Assembly (NCBI GenBank): GCA_038729425.1
Contig: JAVYSB010000004.1
Span: 62,001 to 126,000 of the forward strand
Source of the DNA: Thermoplasmataceae archaeon
GTDB taxonomy: Archaea; Thermoplasmatota; Thermoplasmata; Thermoplasmatales; Thermoplasmataceae
Direction of reading: 5' to 3'
Length of the DNA stretch: 64,000 nt
The notes below the pieces were generated by a model. It did no database searches. It saw only the letters and a program-made list of their open reading frames with translations, and had not been told where the DNA came from. How positions within the stretch are numbered: position 1 is the first letter of the stretch; the number at the start of each line of letters is the position of its first letter. Both the position numbers and the translations under genes were made by a program. Below are positions 9,191 to 18,386 of this stretch, piece after piece.

Positions 9191-9355
9191 CTCAATTATT
9201 ACAGTTTTCCTTAATTAATATGTTGTATTTAAATATTTATTGGGACTCTTAGTTTTGATAAAAATTCACTTTGATAAATAAAATAGTAAAACCCTAGCGT
9301 GTGTAATGAATATAAATAATATTATTTTAATAATATTATAGATTAAGACCTAAAC
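9191..9355. promoter_or_regulatory. AT-rich upstream region of speH with paired palindromes
   Basis: Two near-identical palindromes, AATAATATTATT at 9315-9326 and AATAATATTATA at 9329-9340, start 14 bases apart. Closer to speH, tttgataaa occurs twice (near 9254 and 9271), and a TATA-like taaatatttaaatac lies on the minus strand near 9220-9235. The arrangement suggests operator sites or a terminator of the regulator gene that ends at 9356. No RNA structure other than these AT stems is apparent. Confidence 0.4.
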
Positions 9356-10135
9356 TTACTCTAGATGCAATATTTTGAGCACGATTTCTGGATTCTTCAC
9401 CTGGAGAGATCTTATGTCGGGAAGCGAGAAGTGGAACCGCCTCTGCGATACGATTATCATGGAGGACTCCCCCCTGGTCGCAGCCTCGAAAGCTGCGTAA
9501 AGAGAAGCAAATTCGAAATCGATCCTCAAGCCAGCTTGGACCGCGTAAAATCTCGCTGCCTCACCTATCACACCAACCAACGGCGTATTCTCTTCGTTTT
9601 TTAACTGCTTTATGTGTTGGATCAATTCACTCTTTTTAAGGAGATCCTCTGCATTCGGTACCACTACCAGTTTCAGGGTACCAAGTTTCATCGAGATCAA
9701 ACCAGTCACGGAAGAAACTGCCACAGTTTCATTTGCAAGTGCGTCAGTCTGTGCAGTTCCTGCAGCCCCATTAGATGGCTCCGCATGTTTAGAAGCGTGA
9801 AGATACCCATCTCGCATTATGAGGCTCACCCGTTCGCCTTTCATTATTTTCTGGTCACTGATGGCTTCCCAAGTAAGTGCGGAATCCATTTCGGTTATAT
9901 TTTCACGGACAAAGTTTCTAATTTCATTCAGACCGCTATAAAGGAAGTCAAACCCCTTCTTCGTGAGTTCATTTGTTTCGCTCACCAGTCCCTCCTTTTT
10001 GAGTATCTTAAGATGATAGATAACACCCTGCAGGGTTATCCCGAGATCTTTTCCAATTTCTGTGGGTTTTGTTTTCCCCTTGAAAACATTCACGAGTACC
10101 ATGAGCTGGTTTAATCTGGATTGCTCAAGTATCAT
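9356..10135 (-). CDS. Winged-helix transcriptional regulator with C-terminal sensor-like domain
   Basis: 259 residues. Residues 1-75 form a winged helix: KPTEIGKDLGITLQGVIYHLKILKKEGLV is a clear helix-turn-helix followed by the recognition helix. A basic linker and an Ala/Thr-rich stretch (about 118-140) lead to an alpha/beta domain containing LVGVIGEAARFYAVQAGLRIDFEF, which may bind a ligand. This architecture is found in predicted archaeal regulators. It is transcribed toward speH and is divergent from lipB, so it may control itself, speH or lipB. The target is unknown. Confidence 0.82.
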   Translation of the reverse strand: MILEQSRLNQLMVLVNVFKGKTKPTEIGKDLGITLQGVIYHLKILKKEGLVSETNELTKKGFDFLYSGLNEIRNFVRENITEMDSALTWEAISDQKIMKGERVSLIMRDGYLHASKHAEPSNGAAGTAQTDALANETVAVSSVTGLISMKLGTLKLVVVPNAEDLLKKSELIQHIKQLKNEENTPLVGVIGEAARFYAVQAGLRIDFEFASLYAAFEAATRGESSMIIVSQRRFHFSLPDIRSLQVKNPEIVLKILHLE

Positions 10136-10326
10136 GCATGGTTATGCCTGATTCCGCATAATATTTTGTTGATTTAAGTTGCAATTTCAACATTTCCCGA
10201 AATTATGAGAGTTCTTATGAAGAACCGAGCTTATTAAACTTTTATTTAATGGGCAATTCGCTGATTCTGACAATTGAGATAATCCGGACGCAGTAATTTA
10301 CATTAATGGATGAAGGATAACATGCA

Positions 10327-11013
10327 GTGGATTACATTCTTGATCTTGGCTTGCAGGATTACGAGAAAATCCTGAAAATTCAGCGGATTCTTGTTGGCAT
10401 GAGGAATTCAGGGCGGATTGGTGACATTTTGCTTTTCCTTGAGCATCCAGATACCTATACTGCAGGCATACATAGAGACAGATCCGCGCTCATTGATCCT
10501 AAGACACCTGTGATTGAGGTGGAGCGGGGCGGCGCCTATACATATCATGGGCCAGGTCAGCTTGTAATCTATTTTATAATAGACATGAAAGACAGGAGAA
10601 TAAACGTAAAAGATCTTATAACTGCTGTAGAAGAAACAATCATAGGGATTCTGGATAATTATGGAATAAAGGCAGAAGGAAGGCTCGAAAGGGAGACTGG
10701 CGTATGGACGAACGGTAGAAAAATCTGCTCAATTGGTTTCGCGATCAGGGAATTTTCCACTTTTCATGGGATAGCCCTGAATGTGTCAACAGATCTCACA
10801 AAGTTCCACAAGATATCTCCGTGTGGGTTTGACGCTTCCGTGATGACGAGCATGGAGAAGGAGACCGGACGAATCATAAATATGGCCGAAGTTAAATTGG
10901 AGCTTGAGAACGCATTGCTTGAAAAATTAAGCATCACGGAATATAAAAAATATGAAAAATTAATTGACTTCCAGAAGGAAATCAATGGGCTATTGTCTGA
11001 GCCTGTTCTCTGA
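10327..11013 (+). CDS. lipB: Octanoyl/lipoyl-protein transferase LipB
   Basis: 228 residues. Transfers octanoyl from acyl carrier protein, or lipoyl, to lipoate-dependent enzyme subunits. Motifs: ERGGAYTYHGPGQLVIY (substrate loop), GRKICSIGFAIR with the catalytic Lys, and KISPCGF with the catalytic Cys. The start is GTG (10327), giving MDYILDLGLQDYE. No lipA or 2-oxoacid dehydrogenase genes are in the window. The last 32 bases overlap the convergent aldehyde dehydrogenase gene. Archaea have no standard fatty-acid ACP system, so the physiological donor is not obvious. Confidence 0.9.
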   Translation: MDYILDLGLQDYEKILKIQRILVGMRNSGRIGDILLFLEHPDTYTAGIHRDRSALIDPKTPVIEVERGGAYTYHGPGQLVIYFIIDMKDRRINVKDLITAVEETIIGILDNYGIKAEGRLERETGVWTNGRKICSIGFAIREFSTFHGIALNVSTDLTKFHKISPCGFDASVMTSMEKETGRIINMAEVKLELENALLEKLSITEYKKYEKLIDFQKEINGLLSEPVL

Positions 11014-12532
11014 GAAACTGCTGAAGATAATAGAAGGACCCCGTTCCTTTCCCGCTTATTCCGCTCATCTTCCAGCCCACAAATGGTTGTGATCCTACCA
11101 TAGCTCCCGTTGATCCACCGCTGGTCCTGTTAGCGTAAATAACACCAACATCAACAGAGGCAAAGTATTGTTCAATCTCCTTCTGGTCTTCTGTGAAAAT
11201 ACCTCCGGTCAAACCATACTCTGAAGCGTTTACCCTTTCAATTGCCTCGTCAAGGTTCTTGACCCTGGCCAGTGCAAGTATGGGCAGGAATAGCTCTTCC
11301 TTGAGTACAAAGGAATCTTTCTTCAGATCTGCGACAATGGTCGGCTCCACATAGTAACCATCACCGTCTCTTGCTTTGCCTCCAAATATAATCTTACCCT
11401 CCTTCTCAATCTTCGGAATCAACTCTTTGTACTTCTCAAATGCTCCCCGGTTAACAACGGGAGATACGAAAGTTTCCTTCTTCCTAGGGTCTCCAACCTG
11501 CATCCTGGAAACTCGATCTACCAGCATGGGGACAAATTTGTCGTAAACAGACTCAATGATATAGGCCACCGAACATGCGCTACACTTCTGCCCTGAAAAC
11601 CCAAAAGCAGCTCTTGCAACTCCTTCCACAGCCTTGGAAAGATCTGCCTTAGATGACACTATTATAGCATCCTTCCCACCCATTTCTGTGACAACGACTC
11701 TGGGATGTTTCTCAGTGGCCTTATGGTACAGTGACATGCCGACGTCTCTTGATCCTGTGAAAACGAACCCTGCAACAAGTTCACTCTCACTCAGTTTCTT
11801 TCCTACAACGCTTCCAGATCCGGCAAGGAAAGCTAGAACATTCTTTGGGACCCCTGCTTCATGCAGTATCTTTATCCCAAGATACGAGGAAAGTGGTATG
11901 TCACTTGATGGCTTTAGAACAACGGCATTCCCAACGACGAGCGGGCCAACTGTCATCCCTATTGTAATCGAATAGAAGTTAAATGGTGGTATGACGGCGA
12001 ATACGCCGTACGGTTTCATGAGGCTGAGGCTCTCCTCGTTCTTGTAGCCCTTACCTGTGAACCTGTTGAAACCCTGGTTTTCCAGCAAATTAAGAGCATA
12101 GAATCTCATAAAGTCGATGGCCTCATCAACATCTCCCATGGCCTCATACCGGTTCTTTCCGTTCTCGTAAGCTAGCAGCGCTGATAAAAGAAATTTCCTC
12201 CTGCTCATTATGTCTGCAGCATTCAGAAGAATCCTTGACCTTTCTACATAGCCAAGGTTGTACCAAGCACGATAAGATGAATGGAGTGCCTCGAGAGTCT
12301 TTTCAACTGATTCACTTGATGACATCTGAAAGGTGGCTATTTCCTTTCCATCTATTGGTGAAATATCCTTAATTTTTTCCTTCTCTCTTACCTCGCCGTT
12401 TGCTAGGTTCGGATATTCCTTTAAGAGATAGGTCTCAGCTTCCTTCACCGCCTTATCATAAAGTTCATCAAATTCCTTCTCCTTGCCAGCCTCTCTTAAT
12501 TTTATCAGTGTATTTTCATTATCAAATGGCAT
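10982..12532 (-). CDS. Aldehyde dehydrogenase, 1-pyrroline-5-carboxylate dehydrogenase type
   Basis: 516 residues, NAD(P)-dependent aldehyde dehydrogenase superfamily. The long N-terminus, the catalytic motif GFSGQKCSACSV (nucleophile Cys), the general base in VVTEMGGKDA and the C-terminal TGAMVGSQPFVGWKMSGISGK are characteristic of L-glutamate gamma-semialdehyde dehydrogenases (RocA/PutA type), which oxidise the proline-derived aldehyde to glutamate. No proline dehydrogenase lies nearby. The preceding gene on the same strand is an SDR, 97 bases away. A different aldehyde substrate in this archaeon cannot be excluded. Confidence 0.87.
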   Translation of the reverse strand: MPFDNENTLIKLREAGKEKEFDELYDKAVKEAETYLLKEYPNLANGEVREKEKIKDISPIDGKEIATFQMSSSESVEKTLEALHSSYRAWYNLGYVERSRILLNAADIMSRRKFLLSALLAYENGKNRYEAMGDVDEAIDFMRFYALNLLENQGFNRFTGKGYKNEESLSLMKPYGVFAVIPPFNFYSITIGMTVGPLVVGNAVVLKPSSDIPLSSYLGIKILHEAGVPKNVLAFLAGSGSVVGKKLSESELVAGFVFTGSRDVGMSLYHKATEKHPRVVVTEMGGKDAIIVSSKADLSKAVEGVARAAFGFSGQKCSACSVAYIIESVYDKFVPMLVDRVSRMQVGDPRKKETFVSPVVNRGAFEKYKELIPKIEKEGKIIFGGKARDGDGYYVEPTIVADLKKDSFVLKEELFLPILALARVKNLDEAIERVNASEYGLTGGIFTEDQKEIEQYFASVDVGVIYANRTSGGSTGAMVGSQPFVGWKMSGISGKGTGSFYYLQQFLREQAQTIAH

Positions 12533-12629
12533 GATCAGGTATAACTAAAAATTAGATAAGGGTTTAGCTAAGGGCTGGATGAATACAGCCGTAATTGCAT
12601 TCTCGATCGCTACAATTTTTGTAGATAAA

Positions 12630-13382
12630 TTATTTTCTCGAGAGTTTCATTGTATTCATGCCTTTGTCCACGACTATGGACTGGCCGTTTATTCCATATG
12701 ACATTTCGCTTAGAAGGAAGACCGAAACATAGGCAACTTCTGTGGCCTCAAGGTCAGTGGTATCAGATATTTTCCCAAAATTAAATGGGAATGTCTTTCT
12801 GAATCTGTCTTCACGGGAAACTGCACCAGGCAAGACTGCGTTAACCCTGATGTTATACGGTTTAAGCATTTCCGCGGATTTCCTGGTCATCTCCTCTATC
12901 CCTTTTTTTGCGATCGAATAGGATATACTTGATCCAGTGAACAGTGCAGGGGATGCCCCGACGTTAACGATAGCCCCACCTTTCTTCTTCATTGTCTCAG
13001 ACATTACCCTGATTACATTATACTGTGCCACAACATTGCTGAAGAACATCTCTGTCAAATCTGTTAGGGCGGGGAACTCCTTTCCTGTTTCCTCGTACTT
13101 CCCAGCTGAATTGTATATGACATCAATTCCGCCATAAGCGGCAACGATTTCATCTCTAATAGCCTTCACAGAGTCTTCGCTGGTTGAATCTCCCTTATAT
13201 ATCTTAATTGTTGAAGACTCCACCAGCCCGAAACTGCTCCCGGATCTTGATATCAAGGCAACCTTGGCGCCAAAGTTAATCAAGAGCCGTGCAACTGCAT
13301 TTCCCTGGCCGGGTCCTGTGCCCATAACAACAGCAACTTTTCCCGCAAGGGACTCCCTTATGACATCCATATGGTGATGCAT
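12630..13382 (-). CDS. Short-chain dehydrogenase/reductase
   Basis: 250 residues, Rossmann fold. The cofactor loop is MGTGPGQG, a variant of TGxxxGxG; NSAG, the catalytic Ser region (NVGASP) and YSIAKK with the Tyr-Lys pair are present. The C-terminal INGQSIVVDKGM is typical of classical SDRs. Substrate unknown. The N-terminus MHHHMDVIRESL has two candidate ATGs (13382 and 13370); the second gives a more usual start. The downstream gene on the same strand is an aldehyde dehydrogenase, so the two may act on related aldehydes or alcohols. Confidence 0.87.
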   Translation of the reverse strand: MHHHMDVIRESLAGKVAVVMGTGPGQGNAVARLLINFGAKVALISRSGSSFGLVESSTIKIYKGDSTSEDSVKAIRDEIVAAYGGIDVIYNSAGKYEETGKEFPALTDLTEMFFSNVVAQYNVIRVMSETMKKKGGAIVNVGASPALFTGSSISYSIAKKGIEEMTRKSAEMLKPYNIRVNAVLPGAVSREDRFRKTFPFNFGKISDTTDLEATEVAYVSVFLLSEMSYGINGQSIVVDKGMNTMKLSRK

Positions 13383-13562
13383 TATGCACTTTCATATAAA
13401 CTCTTTCAGTTAATTGCATAATATTGTGGCGTCTGCGACCTCGTTTTCGTTGTGTAATACGGGTAGATGATCATCTCATTATAGCTCGACCAGCTCAAAC
13501 GCGAGATAATGGGCATATCAAACATAAACAATTTATATGAAAAACCAATCAAAATCACCGCC

Positions 13563-14108
13563 ATGATTTCCGGGTTTTCCACGGTGGGAGTTTCCTCTTC
13601 CCCTCCCGTTGGTTTCGAAGATTCCATTGCACTTATCGTCATATTCAGCCTTTTCGTCATCAGAAGAATTTACAGAGGAATTTACGGACGCCAGTATCGC
13701 AAATCTCGCCTTTCTGTTATACCTGCGATTTATTTTTTCCTCTTAGTTTTCTCGATGTTTGCACTGGGAAACAATTTTATTTTAGAAATATCAGTACTTC
13801 TTCTTATCCTGCCCGGTATCCCGATGGGACTGAGATTCGGATCAAGTGTCAAATTTTACAGAATGAATGAAACGCTTTATTACAAGAGATCTCAATTTAT
13901 TCTTATTTTTTGGCTAATATCATTTCTTGTAAGAGAAATCCTTGCGGTGCTGTATCCATTAGTACTCTATGCTATCCTTGGTGTGGACGCTCTTCTTGCC
14001 CTAACTACTGGGATTATTATTGGGGAAGCAATAGAAGTAAATAGAGCTTTCAAAACGTTCTCGCAACAGGAAAGTCAGTATAATGGCCTTACACTGGCTC
14101 AGAAATAG
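13563..14108 (+). CDS. Membrane protein with CcdC-like (DUF1453) character
   Basis: About 181 residues with five hydrophobic segments. A frame opens at 13509, but a TATA-like tttatatgaa lies at about 13530-13540, 25-30 bases before ATG 13563, so I choose a leaderless start there (MISGFSTVGV). The loop RRIYRGIYGRQYRKSRL after the first segment, the Gly-rich GIPMGLRFG and the later LYYKRSQFILIFW resemble CcdC/DUF1453 membrane proteins, but this is from memory and not firm. Function unknown. It converges on the ABC ATPase gene with 4 bases between stops. Confidence 0.72.
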   Translation: MISGFSTVGVSSSPPVGFEDSIALIVIFSLFVIRRIYRGIYGRQYRKSRLSVIPAIYFFLLVFSMFALGNNFILEISVLLLILPGIPMGLRFGSSVKFYRMNETLYYKRSQFILIFWLISFLVREILAVLYPLVLYAILGVDALLALTTGIIIGEAIEVNRAFKTFSQQESQYNGLTLAQK

Positions 14109-14112
14109 CTGC

Positions 14113-15015
14113 TTATGCTTCTTTGGCACCAACTATGGAGAGATATTTTTCCTCTATGCTGGTGGATTCATCGACATCCCTTATCTTTAACCCCCTCTCG
14201 ATCAATTTACGGATCACAAAGTAGTTGGGGGTATTATTTTCTACTCTTATCAATGCCGTCTTGCCGTCATCCCCAATCCTTGCATCAAGGCTAAGCTTAC
14301 CCAACCCTTCCTTTAGGGGCTCGTAGAACCGCACTCGCAGAATCCTGTCAGAGGTGTCGGAAACTGAATCGTATGCTATATTGCCGCTGTTGATTATTAT
14401 TACCCTATCACAGAGCTCCTTCACTTCTGATATAAGGTGGGTGCTCATTACGATCAGTGACTGCCTTTCATCCCTTATTCTTGCAAGTGTTTTCCTTATA
14501 TCAGCCATTCCGCGAGGATCAAGACCAAACGTTGGCTCATCTAGAATTATCACGTCGGGAGTATTTATCAGGGCAATTGCAAGAGCGAGTCTCTGTTTCA
14601 TCCCTCTGGAATAAGTTCCAGTTTTTCTGTCAATAAATCCTTGGACTTCGGTGATTTTAGAAACCCTCGCAACTTCATCTTCGCAGTATCTTAAAGATCC
14701 CCCTTTCACCCTGCATACAAACATAAGTGTCTCCCGAGCGGTCAGGTACCTGTAGAATTCTGGCTGTTCCACAATACTTCCAACCGTCCTTAGCGCCCTT
14801 GATGGGTTCTCAGATACATTGACACCGTTGATCAGAACTCTTCCTGACGTTGGTTTTATTATATTTGTCATTATTTTCATAAGGGTGGTCTTACCCGCCC
14901 CATTGGGACCAAGGATCCCTACGCATCCATTTGAGTCCATTTTCAGGTTGATGTTTTCAAGAGCCAATAATCTGCCATATCGCTTTGAAACCTCGATTAC
15001 TTCAACTGTGGCCAT
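14113..15015 (-). CDS. ABC transporter ATP-binding protein (exporter type)
   Basis: 300 residues. Walker A GPNGAGKTT, signature YSRGMKQR (in place of LSGGQ), Walker B VIILDEPTFGLD and the H-loop MSTHLISE are present. The C-terminal 80 residues form the extra domain seen in drug- and NatA-type ATPases. It powers the ABC-2 permease encoded just upstream, with which it overlaps by one base at 15015. Substrate unknown; drug, lipid or sodium export are all possible. Confidence 0.93.
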   Translation of the reverse strand: MATVEVIEVSKRYGRLLALENINLKMDSNGCVGILGPNGAGKTTLMKIMTNIIKPTSGRVLINGVNVSENPSRALRTVGSIVEQPEFYRYLTARETLMFVCRVKGGSLRYCEDEVARVSKITEVQGFIDRKTGTYSRGMKQRLALAIALINTPDVIILDEPTFGLDPRGMADIRKTLARIRDERQSLIVMSTHLISEVKELCDRVIIINSGNIAYDSVSDTSDRILRVRFYEPLKEGLGKLSLDARIGDDGKTALIRVENNTPNYFVIRKLIERGLKIRDVDESTSIEEKYLSIVGAKEA

Positions 15016-15854
15016 TATTTGACCTCCTTTCTGTCGAACAACAGAAGGGCGCCGGCAACAGAAATCACGGTATACAGGAACATCACAATTGCAGCGCTAT
15101 ACATTTCTCCAGCACTAGCTCCATTAATGGTGGAATTACTGAGTGGAAAAAGAAAATTTAGGTTGACAAAAACACGCTCAATTATTGTGGCGGCCTGGTT
15201 CAGCAAAAAATAAGCATTATAATTGTAGAGAAACTCCAATATGATGTAAACGGCACTGAAAATAAGGTAATACAGGAGAAAGACAGTGATATACGCATAC
15301 AGATTCTTGTTAAATACTGCGCTCACGAGAAAAGTGAACGAAGTTATTGAAACGATAAATAAAAGAAGTAGCAGATAAGAATAAAGGAAAAGAACCCAAG
15401 GGACACTGCCAAACATAATTTCTAAATTTACAAGCTCGAAGACAGAGTAAATGCTGACGACAATAAATGACACAAATATAGCGGAAATCAGTTTGCCCGC
15501 CAGAAGTGTAGTCCTTTTGATTGGAAGTGGAAATATGTGATATGCGGTGCCATTCTCGATTTCGCTTGATATTGCCGGAGAGCCAAAGAAAACAGACGAG
15601 AACACTGGAAGATAGGAGAGTATGATGCCCCAGATGTAGAGAATTATGTTCTCCTTTAACTGGCTGCTCAGAGAACTGAACGTGAATCCATCAAACCTGA
15701 CCTGAATATTGCTTCCATACCTCAGGGAGAAGTAAGTCATTATTATGGATACAAATAACGAGACAATGAGCATCAAGTAAAAGCTTCTGGAGCGGTAGTA
15801 GTTCTTGAAATATTGGGAAAAAACAATCCAAAGTCTACCTGCATTCTGTTCCAT
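15015..15854 (-). CDS. ABC-2 type permease
   Basis: 279 residues with six hydrophobic segments: one near the N-terminus (residues 25-45), a pair around 85-130, and three further on. The loop with SSEIENGTAYHIFPLPIKRT, containing the conserved glutamate-rich coupling helix, is typical of ABC-2 permeases. First gene of a two-gene operon with the ATPase. AT-rich sequence upstream (15895-15945) contains TATA-like elements and short inverted repeats. Confidence 0.88.
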   Translation of the reverse strand: MEQNAGRLWIVFSQYFKNYYRSRSFYLMLIVSLFVSIIMTYFSLRYGSNIQVRFDGFTFSSLSSQLKENIILYIWGIILSYLPVFSSVFFGSPAISSEIENGTAYHIFPLPIKRTTLLAGKLISAIFVSFIVVSIYSVFELVNLEIMFGSVPWVLFLYSYLLLLLFIVSITSFTFLVSAVFNKNLYAYITVFLLYYLIFSAVYIILEFLYNYNAYFLLNQAATIIERVFVNLNFLFPLSNSTINGASAGEMYSAAIVMFLYTVISVAGALLLFDRKEVK

Positions 15855-16003
15855 TCGAAAAACTCCTTCCCTGCGCTATTGATCCAGGGGTGAGAGATAA
15901 CTGTTCCGTTATTAATATTATCTATCCTATAATATTTATAAAACAGACCGGAGACCTCTGCACCAGGGCGCGGAAATTCTGTGTGGTAAATTGAGTTTTC
16001 TTT

Positions 16004-16144
16004 TCAAAACAGCTCGTATCTGTTTACCAGCTCTCTCCACTCTTCCGGTTTAATATTGAACTGTCTGCATATTTCGGGGACGTCAACACCCTCTTTCAGG
16101 AGTTTTCTGATTTTCCTGACCTGTCCCCGCTTAAGTTCGGTCAC
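16004..16144 (-). CDS. Short helix-turn-helix-like protein, 46 residues
   Basis: A GTG at 16144 opens a 46-codon frame. The predicted helix RGQVRKIRKLLKEGV, a turn, then PEICRQFNI and KPEEWRELVNRYEL look like a complete small HTH domain of the homeodomain or resolvase kind. ggtggtt lies 5 bases upstream of the GTG as a weak SD. Codon usage and amino acid composition look like real coding sequence. It sits in the gap between the ABC operon and an unknown gene. It could be a stand-alone regulator or the remnant of a larger DNA-binding protein. Confidence 0.5.
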   Translation of the reverse strand: MTELKRGQVRKIRKLLKEGVDVPEICRQFNIKPEEWRELVNRYELF

Positions 16145-16276
16145 TGAACCACCATCCCATTAAAAATAGAATGACGGTATCTAATGTTTTCCATCATTGT
16201 ACTGATACAATTCTCTAAAATGCGATCTATATCCAGAAATCCTGGTCCTGATTATGAGATTTTCAGCTGGAATCAA

Positions 16277-17209
16277 CTAACCATCTTCAAGTATTGATGA
16301 CAATTTTCCGGCATTGGCCACATTTATCTTCCAGTCTGGAAACGCTTTGAGGGTTTCCGAGACCACTGAAAGAAATTTCTGGACCTCGAACTCAGGAACT
16401 ACAAAATCCATAGAAAGCTTCTTTCCATCATATCCCTGAACATTTGAGAATGTCGGGATCAAAGTCTCCATGGATCTGATACGGAGGAAGTCGAGGACAT
16501 CATTTCTTGACTTTCCCTCATATAACTTGTCACACTTGGATATTTCTTGTACCCTGTTATCTGTCACGTTTTCAGAAGAGTTTACGGCATAAATCCCGTT
16601 TATCAGGTCGTCGGAGGTGAATTTTATCTCTCTGATCCATTTTCCAGGAACCGGAGTATCGTCAGAGTTCTTTGCAGATTCCGGAGGCTCGCTGTCCAAG
16701 GAAAAATAGAAAAGCGGTACTCTCCTGTCAATTTCCTTAAGAACCGATAAGAGACCATCACTCTTACCAAGATATTCCAAAGAAACTTTATCTGTTCTCT
16801 TGACAGTTCTCATAACTTCATCTGATATGGACTTCAAGTAATTTTTGTGGAATCTTATTCTGGCATATATTATCCCATTCTCCAAATATATGTGGTCAAG
16901 CACAACCGAGGGAATAATCAGGAAATTTTTCAGAACATTCAGCTCGCTGTCCGCAGATTCAGTTAGCTTTACTATCCAAACCCCATCTTTTTCTTCGGCG
17001 TTAAAGGTTTTCAGGAACATTCTGATATCCCTGTTCTCAAATTCTTCCTTACGAATAAAAAAGACTAGACCGATCTGTTGTTTTTCAACTATTGCGGTAC
17101 AGGAGAGATTGAGATGGAACTTTTCGCTAAAATCGAGTAGTTCGTACCCATCCTTGATCGCAATCACGCATTGCATGTCAAGAAGCTGATCGACGTCTTT
17201 GATAAGCAT
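16277..17209 (-). CDS. Hypothetical protein
   Basis: 310 residues, soluble, acidic, no membrane segment. The N-terminal half contains repeated short beta-like stretches (IGLVFFIRKEEF, IPSVVLDHIYLENGI). The C-terminal third (LRIRSMETLIPTFSNVQGYDGKKL) is mixed alpha/beta. No known motif recognised. It stands alone, with 446 bases of noncoding sequence upstream and a short HTH ORF downstream. Confidence 0.7.
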   Translation of the reverse strand: MLIKDVDQLLDMQCVIAIKDGYELLDFSEKFHLNLSCTAIVEKQQIGLVFFIRKEEFENRDIRMFLKTFNAEEKDGVWIVKLTESADSELNVLKNFLIIPSVVLDHIYLENGIIYARIRFHKNYLKSISDEVMRTVKRTDKVSLEYLGKSDGLLSVLKEIDRRVPLFYFSLDSEPPESAKNSDDTPVPGKWIREIKFTSDDLINGIYAVNSSENVTDNRVQEISKCDKLYEGKSRNDVLDFLRIRSMETLIPTFSNVQGYDGKKLSMDFVVPEFEVQKFLSVVSETLKAFPDWKINVANAGKLSSILEDG

Positions 17210-17584
17210 CTGGTTTGGAATCGAAGGGATTTCAAATGAATTACTACGTTCAGAACGAATTTCCTTCGCTTGGCTTATTTGTCAGCGAAATACAAAAATA
17301 AACAGGTCTTTTAAGTGAAAGAAAACGGTAAACCTACAAAAGCCACAAAATAGCTATTCCAAGACCATTGACTTGGAGATCACATTTAGGATCAAATCGT
17401 GTATGTAACAAATGCATGACATAACAGCGAAATTGATATTCGGTCGACTGCTGGATATTGAATGCACCCAATTTTTTGAAATTTGTCAATTTAGATCATT
17501 GATTGTGCCGACTCCATATTTTTGCTATTCAGCGATTAAATTTCGCGCATGGATAGACACATATTGAAATCTATCCTAGACAAT

Positions 17585-17635
17585 GCGTCATTTTGTGAAC
17601 AAACCAAGCGAAATTTGTTCATGTTTGCAAGACGC
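17585..17635. promoter_or_regulatory. Bipartite palindrome just upstream of a TATA box
   Basis: Outer arms GCGTC (17585-17589) and GACGC (17631-17635) enclose inner arms TGAACAAA (17596-17603) and TTTGTTCA (17614-17621), with nearly the same centre. The TATA box of the next gene (cttatataaa, 17645-17654) starts 10 bases after the right arm. The position suits an activator-type operator for a dimeric DNA-binding protein. The remaining part of the gap 17210-17584 shows nothing I can support. Confidence 0.45.
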
Positions 17636-17670
17636 TATTAGTATCTTATATAAATTTGGAATTTTCTCTT

Positions 17671-18252
17671 GTGGGAGACGACAGCCTCAATGGATACCAT
17701 GGAACGATTGAGAGGATTAATAGCATAAATAGATACAAAGGGTTGCTTGCTCTTCAGGAAGAAATATGGAAGATGCATGATAAATACCCATTTTCAGTTT
17801 ATGCAAATATCAAGGGAAGACTGGCAGAGAAGCTCAGGGCTTTCGAAGATCCCAATTGCATAGATCTCAATCTAAAAATAATTTTTATGAACGGTAGCTG
17901 GAGACAAGTCACGGAAGAAGATTGTGTACAAGCTATAGATCAGGGAGTAAAACTGACGAATTTTATATTTATCAAGTATCCCAGTGCCATTGATCTTGAG
18001 ATTCCACAGGGGAAACTCATCGGTACGAAAGAGTATGTCGAGTCCACGTCGACGGATGAAAAAGCAAAGTCCTCGAGGGAATTCGCCATAGCGGTCGAGG
18101 TTTTCAAATCAAGGGTAGAGTTCATGATTCATCTCATTGACCGGCTTGAAGCGATGTATTCAAGCGTTATGCCTGCTTTAGTTGAACTTATTAAACAGAT
18201 AGGGCAGAGCTTGCGCGAACTGTACAGGAGACTAACTGCCATCAATGTGTGA
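17671..18252 (+). CDS. Hypothetical protein, helical C-terminus
   Basis: About 193 residues. A longer frame begins with TTG 17656, but that codon touches the TATA box (17645-17654), so I choose GTG 17671 (MGDDSLNGYHG). Residues 1-110 form a mixed domain (KIIFMNGSWRQVTEEDC, NFIFIKYPSAIDL). The last 70 residues are one long amphipathic helical region (EVFKSRVEFMIHLIDRLEAMY). No family recognised. It is monocistronic; a T-rich run 120 bases after the stop may end transcription. Confidence 0.65.
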   Translation: MGDDSLNGYHGTIERINSINRYKGLLALQEEIWKMHDKYPFSVYANIKGRLAEKLRAFEDPNCIDLNLKIIFMNGSWRQVTEEDCVQAIDQGVKLTNFIFIKYPSAIDLEIPQGKLIGTKEYVESTSTDEKAKSSREFAIAVEVFKSRVEFMIHLIDRLEAMYSSVMPALVELIKQIGQSLRELYRRLTAINV

Positions 18253-18371
18253 TCTCGTTTGAAATTAACAGTTTTCCGCACAACAATTCATGGTTCCATT
18301 TCATTGAACGCATGCAACCCCGCTGCACCCGCTCATAAAATTTTGTGCGCGTATAGCTCCCAACCGCTGGT

Positions 18372-18386
18372 ATTTTATTTTTTTTC
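18372..18386 (+). terminator. T-rich transcription stop
   Basis: attttattttttttc about 120 bases after the stop of the gene at 17671-18252. Archaeal termination often occurs at oligo-T without a stem. The interval 18253-18370 holds no convincing gene. Confidence 0.35.
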
